Shown here: in pieces, positions 36,589-47,527 of the stretch
Position numbering within the stretch: the stretch's first letter is position 1
Layout: each line of letters begins with the position of its first letter
Assembly (NCBI RefSeq): GCF_023278565.1
Contig: NC_064675.1
Coordinates: forward strand, 5,022,001 to 5,086,000
Length of the DNA stretch: 64,000 nucleotides
Source of the DNA: Colletotrichum lupini
Taxonomy: Eukaryota > Ascomycota > Sordariomycetes > Glomerellales > Glomerellaceae
Direction: 5' to 3'
The notes under the pieces: generated by a model
Database searches by the model: none
Seen by the model: only the letters and a program-made list of their open reading frames with translations
Told to the model about the DNA's origin: nothing
Made by a program: the position numbers and the translations under genes

Positions 36589-39500
36589 CAGGTAATCTGG
36601 TTTCGATCCCTTGACATCTTGGCTCCTGAAGGGTTGCGCGGGGTCTACTGGCGAGAGCACGAATATCGGCTGATTCCTTATCACAGTGCAGCTCAACATC
36701 GCGGATCCGTGTCCGCTTCCGTGCCCGCCACCTCCAGGCTACGCAGCCTCGCTCGCTCGCTCATTGCTCGGCCCCTGCTTGGGCCCCGGGAAGTGGATAT
36801 TTGCATACAGAATAATAGCAATAACGAAATGAGTATCAGATCTGGTACGACGCTTTGCTGAAGAAAACTGACCTTGGCAGACCTTGCCGCAGGCATACCT
36901 ACAAAGCAATCTCTCTAAATTTGGCACAATCGTTTTTCTGTCACGATACGGTCAAAGGACGGACACGCAACAACATCAAACGCCCGCTTGCCATTGTCAA
37001 GCTCAGCTTTTCGGTCGATTTCGAATTACCATTCTCCTACTCCGTACTACGTAGAAGGTTTAGTCTAGCGTCTGCGTGGGGTCCGATCGGTGCCGGATGC
37101 ATCTTCCGAATCGCTCACCTAGTGTCCTTGCCGAGCCCCTAGCATCATCTTCGGATCTGGCTCGAAGTTGGCCTCCCTAGCGGTGTAGGTTCACACTATT
37201 TGACTCAGCTGGTCAACGAGGAGCGTTCCTGTTGAGTCTAGCAAGTACATCGTACACGGGGCGTACTGCCAGTGGCCACGGCAACTCTCAAGTCCTTCAC
37301 AACACCATCGATTTCGCCAAGCTGCAGTTCTTGAGGAGCTCATGATCATCTCGCATATGTCAAAAGAGCGGTGGACAAAGGCAGCTTTGCGTCAGCGCGA
37401 GATAGGAGGGTCGGATAGGGCTCACCGTCCTTGTGAAGAGCTCGGTCATGGACCAGGCCTCGAGGGTCTATTGCCATGTGTACGACTGGGGATGGCGATA
37501 TTGTTTAGTCTGCATGTGTCTCTTGCAGGGAAAGGAAAGTACAGCCTTGGTTCGGCTGCAGAAGAGGTGATGATGGAGGGGTGTGTGACGTGCTTGGGAA
37601 TTGCTAAACTCTCAGGGTGTTACCAAGGCGGCAGACAGTGCTAACCAAGGAGAGGATTCTTAATCGGGCGGCATGCTTCTGTCGATCATGGCCCATAGCC
37701 AGCCGCGAGCTTGTCTGTTTCGGAATTTCAATGCGGGTATTGGCTTGACGAGGTTGATGGTCAGGTTCCAAAAGGAAACAGGAAAATAACAACTGCGGGT
37801 AGCCACACATCCGCAGGGCGAATGGGTTGACGTGGTATTATTGCCAACAAAACACGCGCTGGGCTGGCAAAACCGTATGCAACGTACAGAAACGGGCAAC
37901 CCAAAATATTTCGGCCGAATAGCTCCACGGAGCTCCTCTCATTAGCACCAGGGCTGATACGAATACTGGAGAGAGTGCAAAGGTTTCGACGGATACACCG
38001 GGTACAACGGATAAAGGTTGCTAGCACATATTTCGTGGCTTACGTTCCGTTCACAAGGCTTCTTTGCTCGTTCTCCGCAAATGATTTACATACAGGCATT
38101 TTGCGTGGGGTAGTACGAATGCTGTCATCAACCGGCAAGCGCATCTTCTAACTTCAGTACCATTCAAAATGAGCCAGCATCATAAGGGGCCTCCTGCAAT
38201 CATATGTGGCACGTTGGGCGATTTACGGCGCAGAGTAGGAGGCTGTGAGATGAGCAAGCTGCCCGATGCGACGGTTTGCAGAACCAACTCCAACAAGTCA
38301 GAAACGTGCCCGCGATTCAAGGTGGTCCAACAAGAATCAAGCAATTACATGGGTTCGAGATGTATTTCTGGAGCACAAAGGGTCTTCTCATTAACGACTC
38401 GGCTGGTTCGAGTCGCAAAGTCGTCAGAGCTTTTGAGCGGTAAAAGGCAACTGCAAAGAGAAAAAGGAACGATAGATGCAGCGTGGCGAACCCTCCTGCA
38501 TTTCACACTCGACAAGGCATCGTCGCGTGGCTTTAACAAAGGGAGGGAGATCCCTGAATTTGACGGCAAGCTTGAGTTGAGTCTAGTAAAGAGTCCAGAC
38601 GAGACGAGACAGGCAGGGTAATGAGATACCTCTCTGGCTGTATGGAATAAGAAACCTGGGGTCCGTTGGTTGGCCAGACGGTGATCCGGCCGGCAGCAGG
38701 TTCGCAGATGAGTGGGCAGCAGAGCTGCAAGTCAACACAAGAAGACCGTTACGGCATTATGCTTACCATAGACCGAGTCTTGCGGAGAGTCCGGGTGGCA
38801 GCGGGTTCTCCACCTAAAGACAAGTGTCTTCGCCAGCCCAGCCGCCATCTGTGGCCATCGAAATCTGCGGCGGCCAGTGGTTTCTTATTCCTACCGACTC
38901 GAATCATGGTGAAGATCCAGATTGTTCATTATGGAACATGACTACGTACTTTGGGGGGGGGGCTTGACACCATTACACCCCTCCCCCCGGTCAGCGCCAA
39001 ACTAAGCGTACACAGTCCTGCCAGACTGCCAACCTTTCCCGCCTCTTCACCAGACTTTGGCACCCTCGTCGGGCGGGCCCCCGCAAGAGAATGAGCGGGT
39101 TGTACGCAGTAGAGACTCGACACGACGGCGGCCCCACAAACCGTCTTTCCTAACCCTAGAATGCGGCGGTAAGGCGGCTGCAGTCGACGACTACCGCGTG
39201 GCCATCCATGGGCGGCCATTTATCGATCCCTCCACCTCATCAGCGGGTACAACTCAGTGTGTGTCTCTCCCAAATCAGAAAGGTATCTCGAGCAACAACC
39301 TGAAAGATTACGATGAGCATTTCCTGCGAGATTTGAGGCGGGTATGTGAGTGTGTGTGGGGAGAGGCGGGTGGGTTAGCCAAAAGGACACTCAATTCTGC
39401 ATCTCAGAATCACACCGACTTTGACTTGACGCCGAGGACTTGCCGCGAAGTGAGCAAGCCATTCTGCAAACGCAACACATGGATGGTTGTTCGGTGAGGT

Positions 39501-40348
39501 AGATGTGGGCGGTATGTCATGGGTATGGGATTGGGGGGATGGCCGTTACAAAACGACAACAATGAGCCATGAACAACAATCAGAGCAAACACTGTTGGAC
39601 ACAGCCTGTCTCCAATTCCAGATGAGAGGGATGGAGGAGCAGAAGGATTATCTATTATTGCAATCATGGGTTCCAGAGTCCCGGGACCATGGACGACAAC
39701 AGATGGTCCAACCGGTGCACGGCTGCCAAACTTTGGAGTCAGCTTTTGGGGGCCCCGAGTCGATCCAATGGCAGCCTTGTGTTGGTCCAACAGTAAATGG
39801 GGATTGAAGTCACACGAAGCAAAGAAGACATGGCATATGCCTGGCGGTTCCCTGTTCACCTCACTCAGTCTTTACCGTCACGACAGTGTAAAGAGCGTGA
39901 GTCTGTGAGAAGGTATCCCTACCCGACAGGGGCGGAGCCAGCGAAAAGAGGCACGGACGACGATGAAGTTGTGTTGTGTGCGGGTGTTTTTATCTCCACC
40001 TTATACCCACACCTCGAGTGTCCCGATCGAGTATCTAATCGTTCGTTCTTCGTCTCTGCTACGTCCGGAAGACAGTGGAACTCGCGGCTTGGCCCCCGAG
40101 CGACTACCACCTCACGCACCAGTTGTGACGCGCAGCTCGATCTAAGACTAGCGCCCCTGGAGAAGAATATCGACTGTGCAGCAGGTCCCGAATACCACCT
40201 GCACTCACTTGCATCCACACGGACACGGGGCTCGGGCTCGCCCTCGCTCGCTTGCCTCTCGCTTTGAGTCTAGGCTGCTGGCACGGCCTGGAGTGTCTAG
40301 GTTGCTAGCTGGGCTTGCAAGCTTGCACTGCACTGCACTGGGGGACCC

Positions 40349-40362
40349 GGGGGGGGGGGGGG
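40349..40362. repeat. G14 homopolymer
   Basis: An uninterrupted run of 14 G in non-coding sequence. Confidence 0.9.
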
Positions 40363-41229
40363 CATCGGGCAGCGGCTGCACTACAGATGGCACTATTCCC
40401 CTTCATTACCCGGGCCCTCCACGGAAGACTGTAAGTAGTAGGTATGGATGGATACTGTGATGCACTCTCATCTCGACTATTGGGCTGCTTCGTCGACTGG
40501 AGCGACTTCCTCTCTCCCTTGCAAGCTGTGATCTCGCAAACCACCCCACCTGCTATCTGCGGGCGCTGCTGGTTCCTTCGATTCCCTCATTCACGCCTCC
40601 CCGTCTCACTCTCTCACTCTCTCCTCCTCTTGCTAGGTAGATAGGTACTGCTGTTGCTGCTGCTTTCTATTGATGCTGCTGCCATCAGTTGCATGCCCGC
40701 GCTCCATCCTCGTCATTCCCAAACAGGCCACGACCCTGTTTGCTACATGCCTCCATTCAAAGGCGGTGGCGTAAGGAAGATGGTTCTCCTGCAACGGCAT
40801 GCATTACACAATTGAGGGGGGAGCACGGGAGGAAAGCCACACATTGACACACCCACGGCTAGGTCACTATGTACTTGGACGAGAAGCGCCCATCTCCTCT
40901 CACTCCAAGTCTCTCGCAGTCTCTCCCCCAGGTGACGAGCCAGGATCTTGACCCTGGATGAGGGGCGCTCGGCGCCAGCCAGACCTGACAGATTGGGCGA
41001 CCTGCATGATACATGCCATGGATCTACACATTTGGTTGCGTCTGCACATTGCCTGCTTTAGCACCGAAGAAAAAATAAGAAACGGCTTTTCGCTGTCAGA
41101 AGCCTCCGAGCGGAGCCCCGATCTCCCTGGCCCTTGCTTGGAGCTATAGAGATAAACCTGGTCTTCAACTCAACCCCATCGAACCGGGGTCCTGGCTCTT
41201 TTCTTTCTCAACCGTGTGTGGAAACTTGA

Positions 41230-41248
41230 AAGAGAGAGAGAGAGAGAG
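41230..41248. repeat. (AG)n microsatellite
   Basis: About nine AG dinucleotides some 300 bp upstream of the 41.5 kb gene, likely in its promoter or leader. Confidence 0.9.
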
Positions 41249-41339
41249 GTCCCGGAGCAAAAAGAGATATAACAGAGACAGAGATCCATCGCGGCCGGGA
41301 ACTTGATAATCAGGGTCTGACCCGTTGTCGATGACTCGT

Positions 41340-41540
41340 CTTGTTTCTTCCTCCCGATCAACACACACCTTTCGCCCCCAAAGATCTCACACTTTTCAAC
41401 GTTGTTGTTACTTGATCAAGATCTCCGCAAGTGTTAGGCATCATTTCTGCCTTTCTTCTCTTTGCTGGCTTACACACTCTTGATCTGGATACCATCATCA
41501 CTCCGGACCTCGACGTCTACTACCTACAACATCAAACAAC
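41340..41540 (+). promoter_or_regulatory. Pyrimidine-rich leader of the 41.5 kb gene
   Basis: C/T-rich plus strand, including TTTCTGCCTTTCTTCTCTTTG near 41,450 and then CATCAAACAACATG at the start codon, which resembles a fungal 5' UTR with an A-rich start context. Confidence 0.4.
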
Positions 41541-42864
41541 ATGTTTGTCAGGTTACAAGATCACCAGGACGGCATGGACAGACTGCCGCCTCCGCCAGCT
41601 ATGAGTTACCACCAGAGCCGCACCGACGACGTACCAAGGGTGTTACCAAGCCTCTCATCATTCAGCTTCGACGACAGGATGGACATGGACGCTCGTAACG
41701 ATACAAAGCCGGGCCAGCGTCATGAGGTGGAAGTGGCAACCACCTTGGCCTCCATGGCATCATTCAACATCAAGTCGCCTACTCTTCCTTCTCCCACTCA
41801 GAGCTTCACCTCAATCAAGTCAGATGGTAGGACAATCTTTCCACTACAAGTGTCATCCAAGATGGGCTTTGAAGCTTACATCAACCTCCAGCCATGACGA
41901 GATCAACAAACTCTCAGTTCTCATCCCCTGAGCCGCGGTCACCAGATCTCCCTTCCGTCAACAGCCAGCTTTCCTTCACCAAGGATAGCACGGCACAGAT
42001 TACGCTCCCCCGCCTTCGTGAACTGGATCTGCGGCTCCCCGAGCCCGAGTTCGTCCCCAGCCCGAGCTTCATGCCTTCCGCTATGACTGGAGGGCCTCGC
42101 CGAAGCAGTATCGAATCCCTCGGCTCCTTCCAAGAACCCAGAATGGACCTCTCCTCACCAACCGCCTACCGAATCCCGATGCCACCGATGCCACCGATGG
42201 CCTACCCTGACGCCCTCCCCTCGCCCACCTTCAGCAACTCACACCGCAACCCCCTCTCGCCACCCAGCCGCCGTCTCCAGCACAGGTTACCAGTGACTCT
42301 ACGGACCGGCTGCAGCCCCAGCCGGAGACCCCGCCGCTCGCCCACGGGGTCCCGCTGCAACGTAAAGTACACGATCCAGCAGGTCGACTTCATCGACTAC
42401 TTCCGCGTCGACCACCACCTGTCCTGGAAGGAGGTCGAGGCCAAGTACGCCTCCGTCTTCCCCGAGGACGCCGCAAAGGGCCACAAGCGTGGGCCTCAAG
42501 GCTTGCAGGGCGTCTACTACCGCAAGAACAAGCAGATCCCCGCCACGGATCCCAACAACCTGCTCGTCTTTGACGAGGACGATAACCCAAAGACGTTCCA
42601 GTGCGACGTCCGCGAGCAAGGGAAGAAGATGAACAACTCGATTGGCCTGCTGGGCATGCACCCCGAGCGCGCCATCACCTACGCGTGGGTTTCGGAAGAG
42701 CACAAGCGGCAATACGACAAGCTTGGTAGGTTTACCTTACTGTAAAGTGGTGACGAGAGCAATGGAAACTAATTTCTATACCAGGTCGCGCAAGACAAGC
42801 TCAGCTCGACGCCGCGGAGGCACGGAAGAAGAGGAGACGAGCAATTCAAAACAGCCGTCTTTGA
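41541..42864 (+). CDS. Fungal-specific putative DNA-binding protein (Myb/SANT-like)
   Basis: Three exons: 41541-41826, 41892-42725 and 42785-42864, giving 399 aa. Introns of 65 and 59 nt are both phase 1 (donors GTAGGA and GTAGGT, acceptors CCAG). The N-terminal half (about 1-240) is disordered and Ser/Pro-rich. Residues about 250-375 form a compact basic module: NVKYTIQQVDFIDYFRVD, LSWKEVEAKYASVFP, HKRGPQGLQGVYYRKNKQIP and ERAITYAWVSEEHKRQYDKL. The helix pattern with regularly placed Trp/Tyr resembles a Myb/SANT or homeodomain-like fold common in fungal regulators. The C-terminal end (EARKKRRRAIQNSRL) looks like a nuclear localisation signal. Function is unknown; transcriptional regulation is inferred. 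The gene stands alone, with several kb of non-coding DNA on both sides. An alternative start is Met at 41574. Confidence 0.8.
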
Positions 42865-43539
42865 TTTTCTCCTTTTACCTTTCTCTCCCTCCCAAGTTTG
42901 CACTTTACTTCTACTCATGATATCCACTTCTTTACTCTTCATTTTCTCATTCCTATGAGAACCTATATACTACACACCTTGAGGAAAAGCTGCAAGAAGC
43001 AGCTCCCCTCACAACTTTGCCAAAAGAAAAAAAAGGGAATACACAAAACATCACGCTACACGAAGCGTGTAATCATTCATCTATCCAAAAGTGCAAGAGA
43101 CACACAAAAAAAACTTGGTTTTCCAGAAGTGTACGATGACGAAGATTTGCGTCTGATGATGGGGCAGGGGCGTTGAACAAAGCAACATGGGAGTTTCATT
43201 CATTTTTCCATTCCCTTCACTTCTTGGTTTCCCCCAACTTCCCTGCAATCAAGGTCACGGTACCAAAAATGGAGGGTTGGGCAGGGTTTTTTTTCTTTTT
43301 AACCATTGAGGGCGGCACAGCAACAAGCGCAGGATACGCCGAGAGCAAGAGAGGGAGTTTTTCCTGGGGGATAGTCTTATGAAATGGGATGTTGCATGTG
43401 GTGTGAATGGTGCGCATGGATCAAGATAGTATGGAACATGGGAACAATGGATCAAAGGGAAACGTTGATGACAAGGAGTTGAAAGAGAAAGCATTCTGCA
43501 TTTTTTTTGGTTGTGTTTGGTTTCCGCAACTAACAATCT

Positions 43540-43559
43540 GGGGGGGGGGGGGGGGGGGG
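43540..43559. repeat. G20 homopolymer
   Basis: An uninterrupted run of 20 G about 0.7 kb downstream of the 41.5 kb gene. Confidence 0.9.
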
Positions 43560-43870
43560 CGAAAAAAAAGAAGATACCAGTTGGTTGTGGTGCGTTATGT
43601 GGGATGAGATGAGAATGGGAAAGCAAGAGGGGTTGCGGGTTGAGGTAGTCGGCGAAGACTTCGGAACTACCTATTTTTTTTCTTTTCCATGCTGCTTTTG
43701 GTTCTTCATACATGGTACGTGGGGATTACGATATACGAAGTGTGTCCACAATGCTTTTTACAATGGGATTATGAAACGTCAAAAGAGGGTGGGAATGGTT
43801 TGGTTGGGCAGACGAGGGGGGGTTCCTGATTGCTCGTTTGGGGGCCACGCATAGAGGCATTGTTGGTCGG

Positions 43871-43890
43871 CCGGTTGGTTGGTTGGTTGG
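43871..43890. repeat. GGTT tandem repeat
   Basis: Five copies of a four-base GGTT unit in non-coding sequence. Confidence 0.85.
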
Positions 43891-46808
43891 GGGGTTTTCC
43901 TGGAATACGGAAATAAAGGGATTAGTAGATTTTAGAAATCACTACGAATCAAAACCACGAGTTCAAAAATAATCCAACGTTATCCTCCGAACCTGGGATG
44001 AGCAGTTTGTGCGTCCCTTCCATCATCCCGTTCCAGAGCTCTGGAAACCCATTATTTGGTTTGCACAAGGCAGCGGAAACGGGCCATCGGATCTTGTTCT
44101 TGACGGAATTCGCCTTATGGGGATTTCGAGGGAGATTTCAATCATGGTCAGACGAGGCGGACGGAAAGAAAAAGGGTTGTACACCTTTGTGGGGGGTTTC
44201 GTAGTCTCTGAGCGTTGGACCGTTGTTACCATTGTCCTTCTCCCGTCTGAAACCGGGTGATCACTGCCCTTGAGCCAAGGGGGATTAGGCGAGGTGTCCA
44301 AGGGCACCTATTGTCGAATCCCACAAACATTGCCCATTGACATGGAATTTGGACTTGCTTGGAATTCCTCATCCAACATTGCTTGCAGTGTTGGTGCTGT
44401 GCTCCCGAACCGTAAAGAGAATGCTGCTGCAGAGAATTCTAGAAATGTTCGTCCGTACTCTATGGCATAACTCTTACGCAAGCGCATCTTTGGAACTTGG
44501 GGGTGGTTTGGGCGGTCTGTCTGTATCTCAGCCTGCTTTGTCTCCTCTGCCCATTGTTGGTAGGGCGAATGTACGTACGCGTGTTTGCGAGCTCAGATGT
44601 ATCGATCCTGACCGGGCTGACGGGCATGGCGCATGTTATGCGCAGCTGTCACCGGTTTGCTACAGCGGACAGTGTGACGTGAGTTGACGAGGCTGTGATG
44701 CGTAAAGTCCGATGTACATTTGAAGGCTATGTATAGGTCGACCACATGATGATCTCCGGCCAAAGATACGGGCGCAGCAAAACCAAGCGGCCGTAAGGGA
44801 TGAAGGATTCTTTCTGCGGCGGCTAATTTTCCCAACACAGGGACAGCGAACCGTCATGTCGGCCCTTCGTGAATAAGTTTGGCAGATGGTGACAAGCTGG
44901 GGGTGGCGTGGGTGACGAAAATGTTAGTAGAATCGATGCAAGATGGCGGTGGTGATGAAGAATGTTGGAGATGGTGGCGTAGATGGGATGTCAGCCTCGG
45001 CTCTGCCCCTATCAAACAACCTGGGACTGAGGTGAACCAGACAGTTGGGACCGTCATGTTGGTGATTTCTCTGTACGGAATTGACAAGACAGGGTATGGA
45101 GGTACTGTTCTAATCTGTCACCCAGTATCCGAGCGAGGCTTGTTGGCAAGAGAGTGTGTAGGGAAGTATCTTGTTTGTTTGCTGCAATGTTTGCTTGCCG
45201 TTGCTGTGCTCAGCCAGCTAGAGGGAGTATTGATTGCTGTTGATTGCTGGCCTCATGTGACAACTCCACGCCCTTGATTGTTGTCTTGGAGAATTGCGTA
45301 TTGCTATACAGAAACGCAACGGCGGGTTGAAGGGCGGATTCTTCACTGTGTGGTGCATATTCTCCAAGTTTGCCAGTCGCACCTGAGGGGTGCAGCGGTT
45401 ATTGTTTGTCAGACGCCCCAAGGCGGTGGACGTTCGGACTCGGATCTGCAGCGTCCCTTTCTTTGACGACGGTCTCCTTGTTCCCCCCTTCCTTTCCCAT
45501 TTCAATATCCTGGCTCCTTTCTTGCCTCTCTGTATGGCCTCGTGGACCTGCAGGGGCGAATGGAGTATTAGTTGGTGAAGATGGTGACCCGCTGCATTTT
45601 TGCTCTCGACTACGGCAGGGCTGCGTATCTACAGCTAATATCTTGCAACCAACATGCGGTTTCGGGGTCAGAGGCTGATCTGGGCTGGTGGCCGTTGGAG
45701 CGGAAGACTCCATCTCCAAAGCGTTCAGTACTCGAAGTGTCGGGCGGCTGGTTTGCTTGCCTTGGCGTTCTCTCTCTCCGCGAGGGCCATCCTCATTCGG
45801 CGTGGAAGCTTCATCGAAGCGATATGTTCCCAAAAAAGGTGCTGACAGTGCGTGTCTTCAACAAACATCGACGCTTGACCCAGTCGTGTTTTCGACGTTG
45901 AACCGGCGTTGTCTACAACCACGCCCCTCCCCACCGCCAAGACCGGAGAGACGGGAATGGTGAACATTGAGCATTGTTCTGGGATGAAAGTGGGCCGGTT
46001 AGATGATGACCTTGTGACTTGTGTTGGACGTCGGTCCATGCAGTGTTTGTGAAGAAGTGGTCTTGGCTCGCCAGGTATGCGAGGATAACGTTCCGCGAGA
46101 GGCGAAACGTCCGAGGCAAAAGTAGAGTCTGTGTTGGAACGATGTGACAAAGTGGAGGCTGAAATTGACAGGTTCACCTAGACTGGTCCTGGCATTGGGT
46201 CCGTCGTTGGTTCTGCAAAGGCGTGAAGAATTTATCCACACTGGGTTAGTTCCAGGGTGGAGTGGTCCATCCAACATCAACCGGGTAGGCGTAACTAAAC
46301 CAACAGGCTCCTTCCTCGGTTATCACTATGATCCTTCGTCTCCATCAAAATTGAGGTAGAAACGGCACCCTCGTCAGTGCCGTTGGCACACATTTCACTC
46401 GCGCGGGAGGAAGCCCGGGAGTCAGTCGGGGCCTTGCTGATACAAGGCTCTGGAGACCGGGCGAGTATCTGACTATCCGCATCGTGATGAAGTATATATT
46501 TGACGCTTATCTCAAAGTATGTATTCCCGATAAGCTGATTCTGTAAGCGTACAATAAATGGATGTATAACATTGAGGTTTTGACCTTTCGAGGGAATATG
46601 AGCAAAAGTATTCGCAGACGTGATGATGGATGGCTTTTCCTTCTGATACCCGCTGAGAGGTATATGGGACTGCCCGATAAGTTACAATCACGGCTGAGTA
46701 CCTGGAAACATATTAGTGCTGGCTTAAGATTTTCGAAAGCCTCAACGCTTTCTGACCCCAGAAGACTAATAGAGAGAGCCGTAACGACTCAAAAGTAATA
46801 CAAAGAAG

Positions 46809-46831
46809 AAAAAGGAAAGGAAAGGAAAGGA
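46809..46831. repeat. AAAGG tandem repeat
   Basis: Four to five copies of AAAGG, immediately next to the tRNA-like segment at 46.86-46.99 kb. Confidence 0.85.
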
Positions 46832-46861
46832 ATGTGGGCTGGGAGATACTGACTCTCGAGT

Positions 46862-46990
46862 ACACGCCCCTGCCCGGAATCGAACAGCGCGCCCCTCAGG
46901 CTAGCACGGCTTCATTGGAGTATTTGTTTTGACTTCTCTGCGTCAGAGTGTAAACCACCCGGCCAATTGGTCGGATGGGTGCTGTTGACA
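46862..46990 (-). other. tRNA-like A/B-box relic (possible SINE head)
   Basis: On the minus strand, an A-box-like TGGCCGGGTGG (around 46,970) is followed some 70 nt later by a B-box-like TGTTCGATTCC (around 46,875). Each differs by one base from the Pol III consensus. The flanking sequences do not pair into an acceptor stem, and no normal anticodon arm forms, so this is not a working tRNA. It could be a pseudo-tRNA, a tRNA-derived SINE head, or chance. Confidence 0.3.
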
Positions 46991-47527
46991 GAAAGGACGT
47001 TGGGATGGAATATATCGGTATCATCGGGAGGTTGAGGAAGGTTCAGGCATGATTTCCAATCGTTCAGGACGCTCCTTCCCATCACACTGTTACCTACCTA
47101 CCCAAGGCAGCCGTCCGAGTCATTGAGGTACAACGAGAATCAAAATTTGATCATTTGGGGCCCAGTGGTTACCACAATCTGCCTCGTTGATGGCTCTGCG
47201 TTGGTATGATTCCACTAGAAGTGAAAGAAATCTCAAGTGTGATGATATTGAGAATGTACGTCTATTTTCACTGACTTCGACAGAACAGGCTGACTTATCC
47301 TATCAAATACCTAGTCGATATCATCATGTCTCACAATTCAAAACAATGGCATGTCTTCTCACTGGGAAAGTCTGGCGATAGTCCAATATTGTAAAGGCCT
47401 TATTTCTCTCGATCTAATGAGAACGACGCATCTCTGCGCGAGCATAACATCGTAGTTATCGTATAGCTGGCTCCTGTAGCACTACTAATCATCATTAATT
47501 CTTCATCTAAACCTCTACTCGTGATTG

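Larger units (their letters stand above)
36061..41339. other. Gene-poor region
   Basis: No clear gene is seen. Visible elements are a CTCGC tandem repeat (36542-36573), a TACTCCGTAC motif (37038-37047), G10 at 38953-38962, G14 at 40349-40362, and a short ATG frame at 36385-36588 listed separately. A 150-codon frame at 38169-38621 has no recognisable feature. Confidence 0.55.
42865..47527. other. Gene-poor region
   Basis: It starts with the 3' UTR of the 41.5 kb gene. No gene is supported. Visible elements are G20 (43540-43559), a GGTT repeat (43871-43890), an AAAGG repeat (46809-46831), and a degenerate tRNA-like box pair near 46.86-46.99 kb on the minus strand. DNA from about 46.5 to 47.5 kb is more AT-rich. 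Confidence 0.55.

Noticed and set aside
38169..38621. 150-codon plus-strand frame
   Set aside because: It has an ATG but no signal peptide, domain, codon bias or neighbouring exon evidence.
40920..40965. tRNA-like T-arm (CCAGG/CCTGG stem, minus strand)
   Set aside because: The loop is 8 nt, no A-box or acceptor stem is present, and it does not fold as a tRNA.
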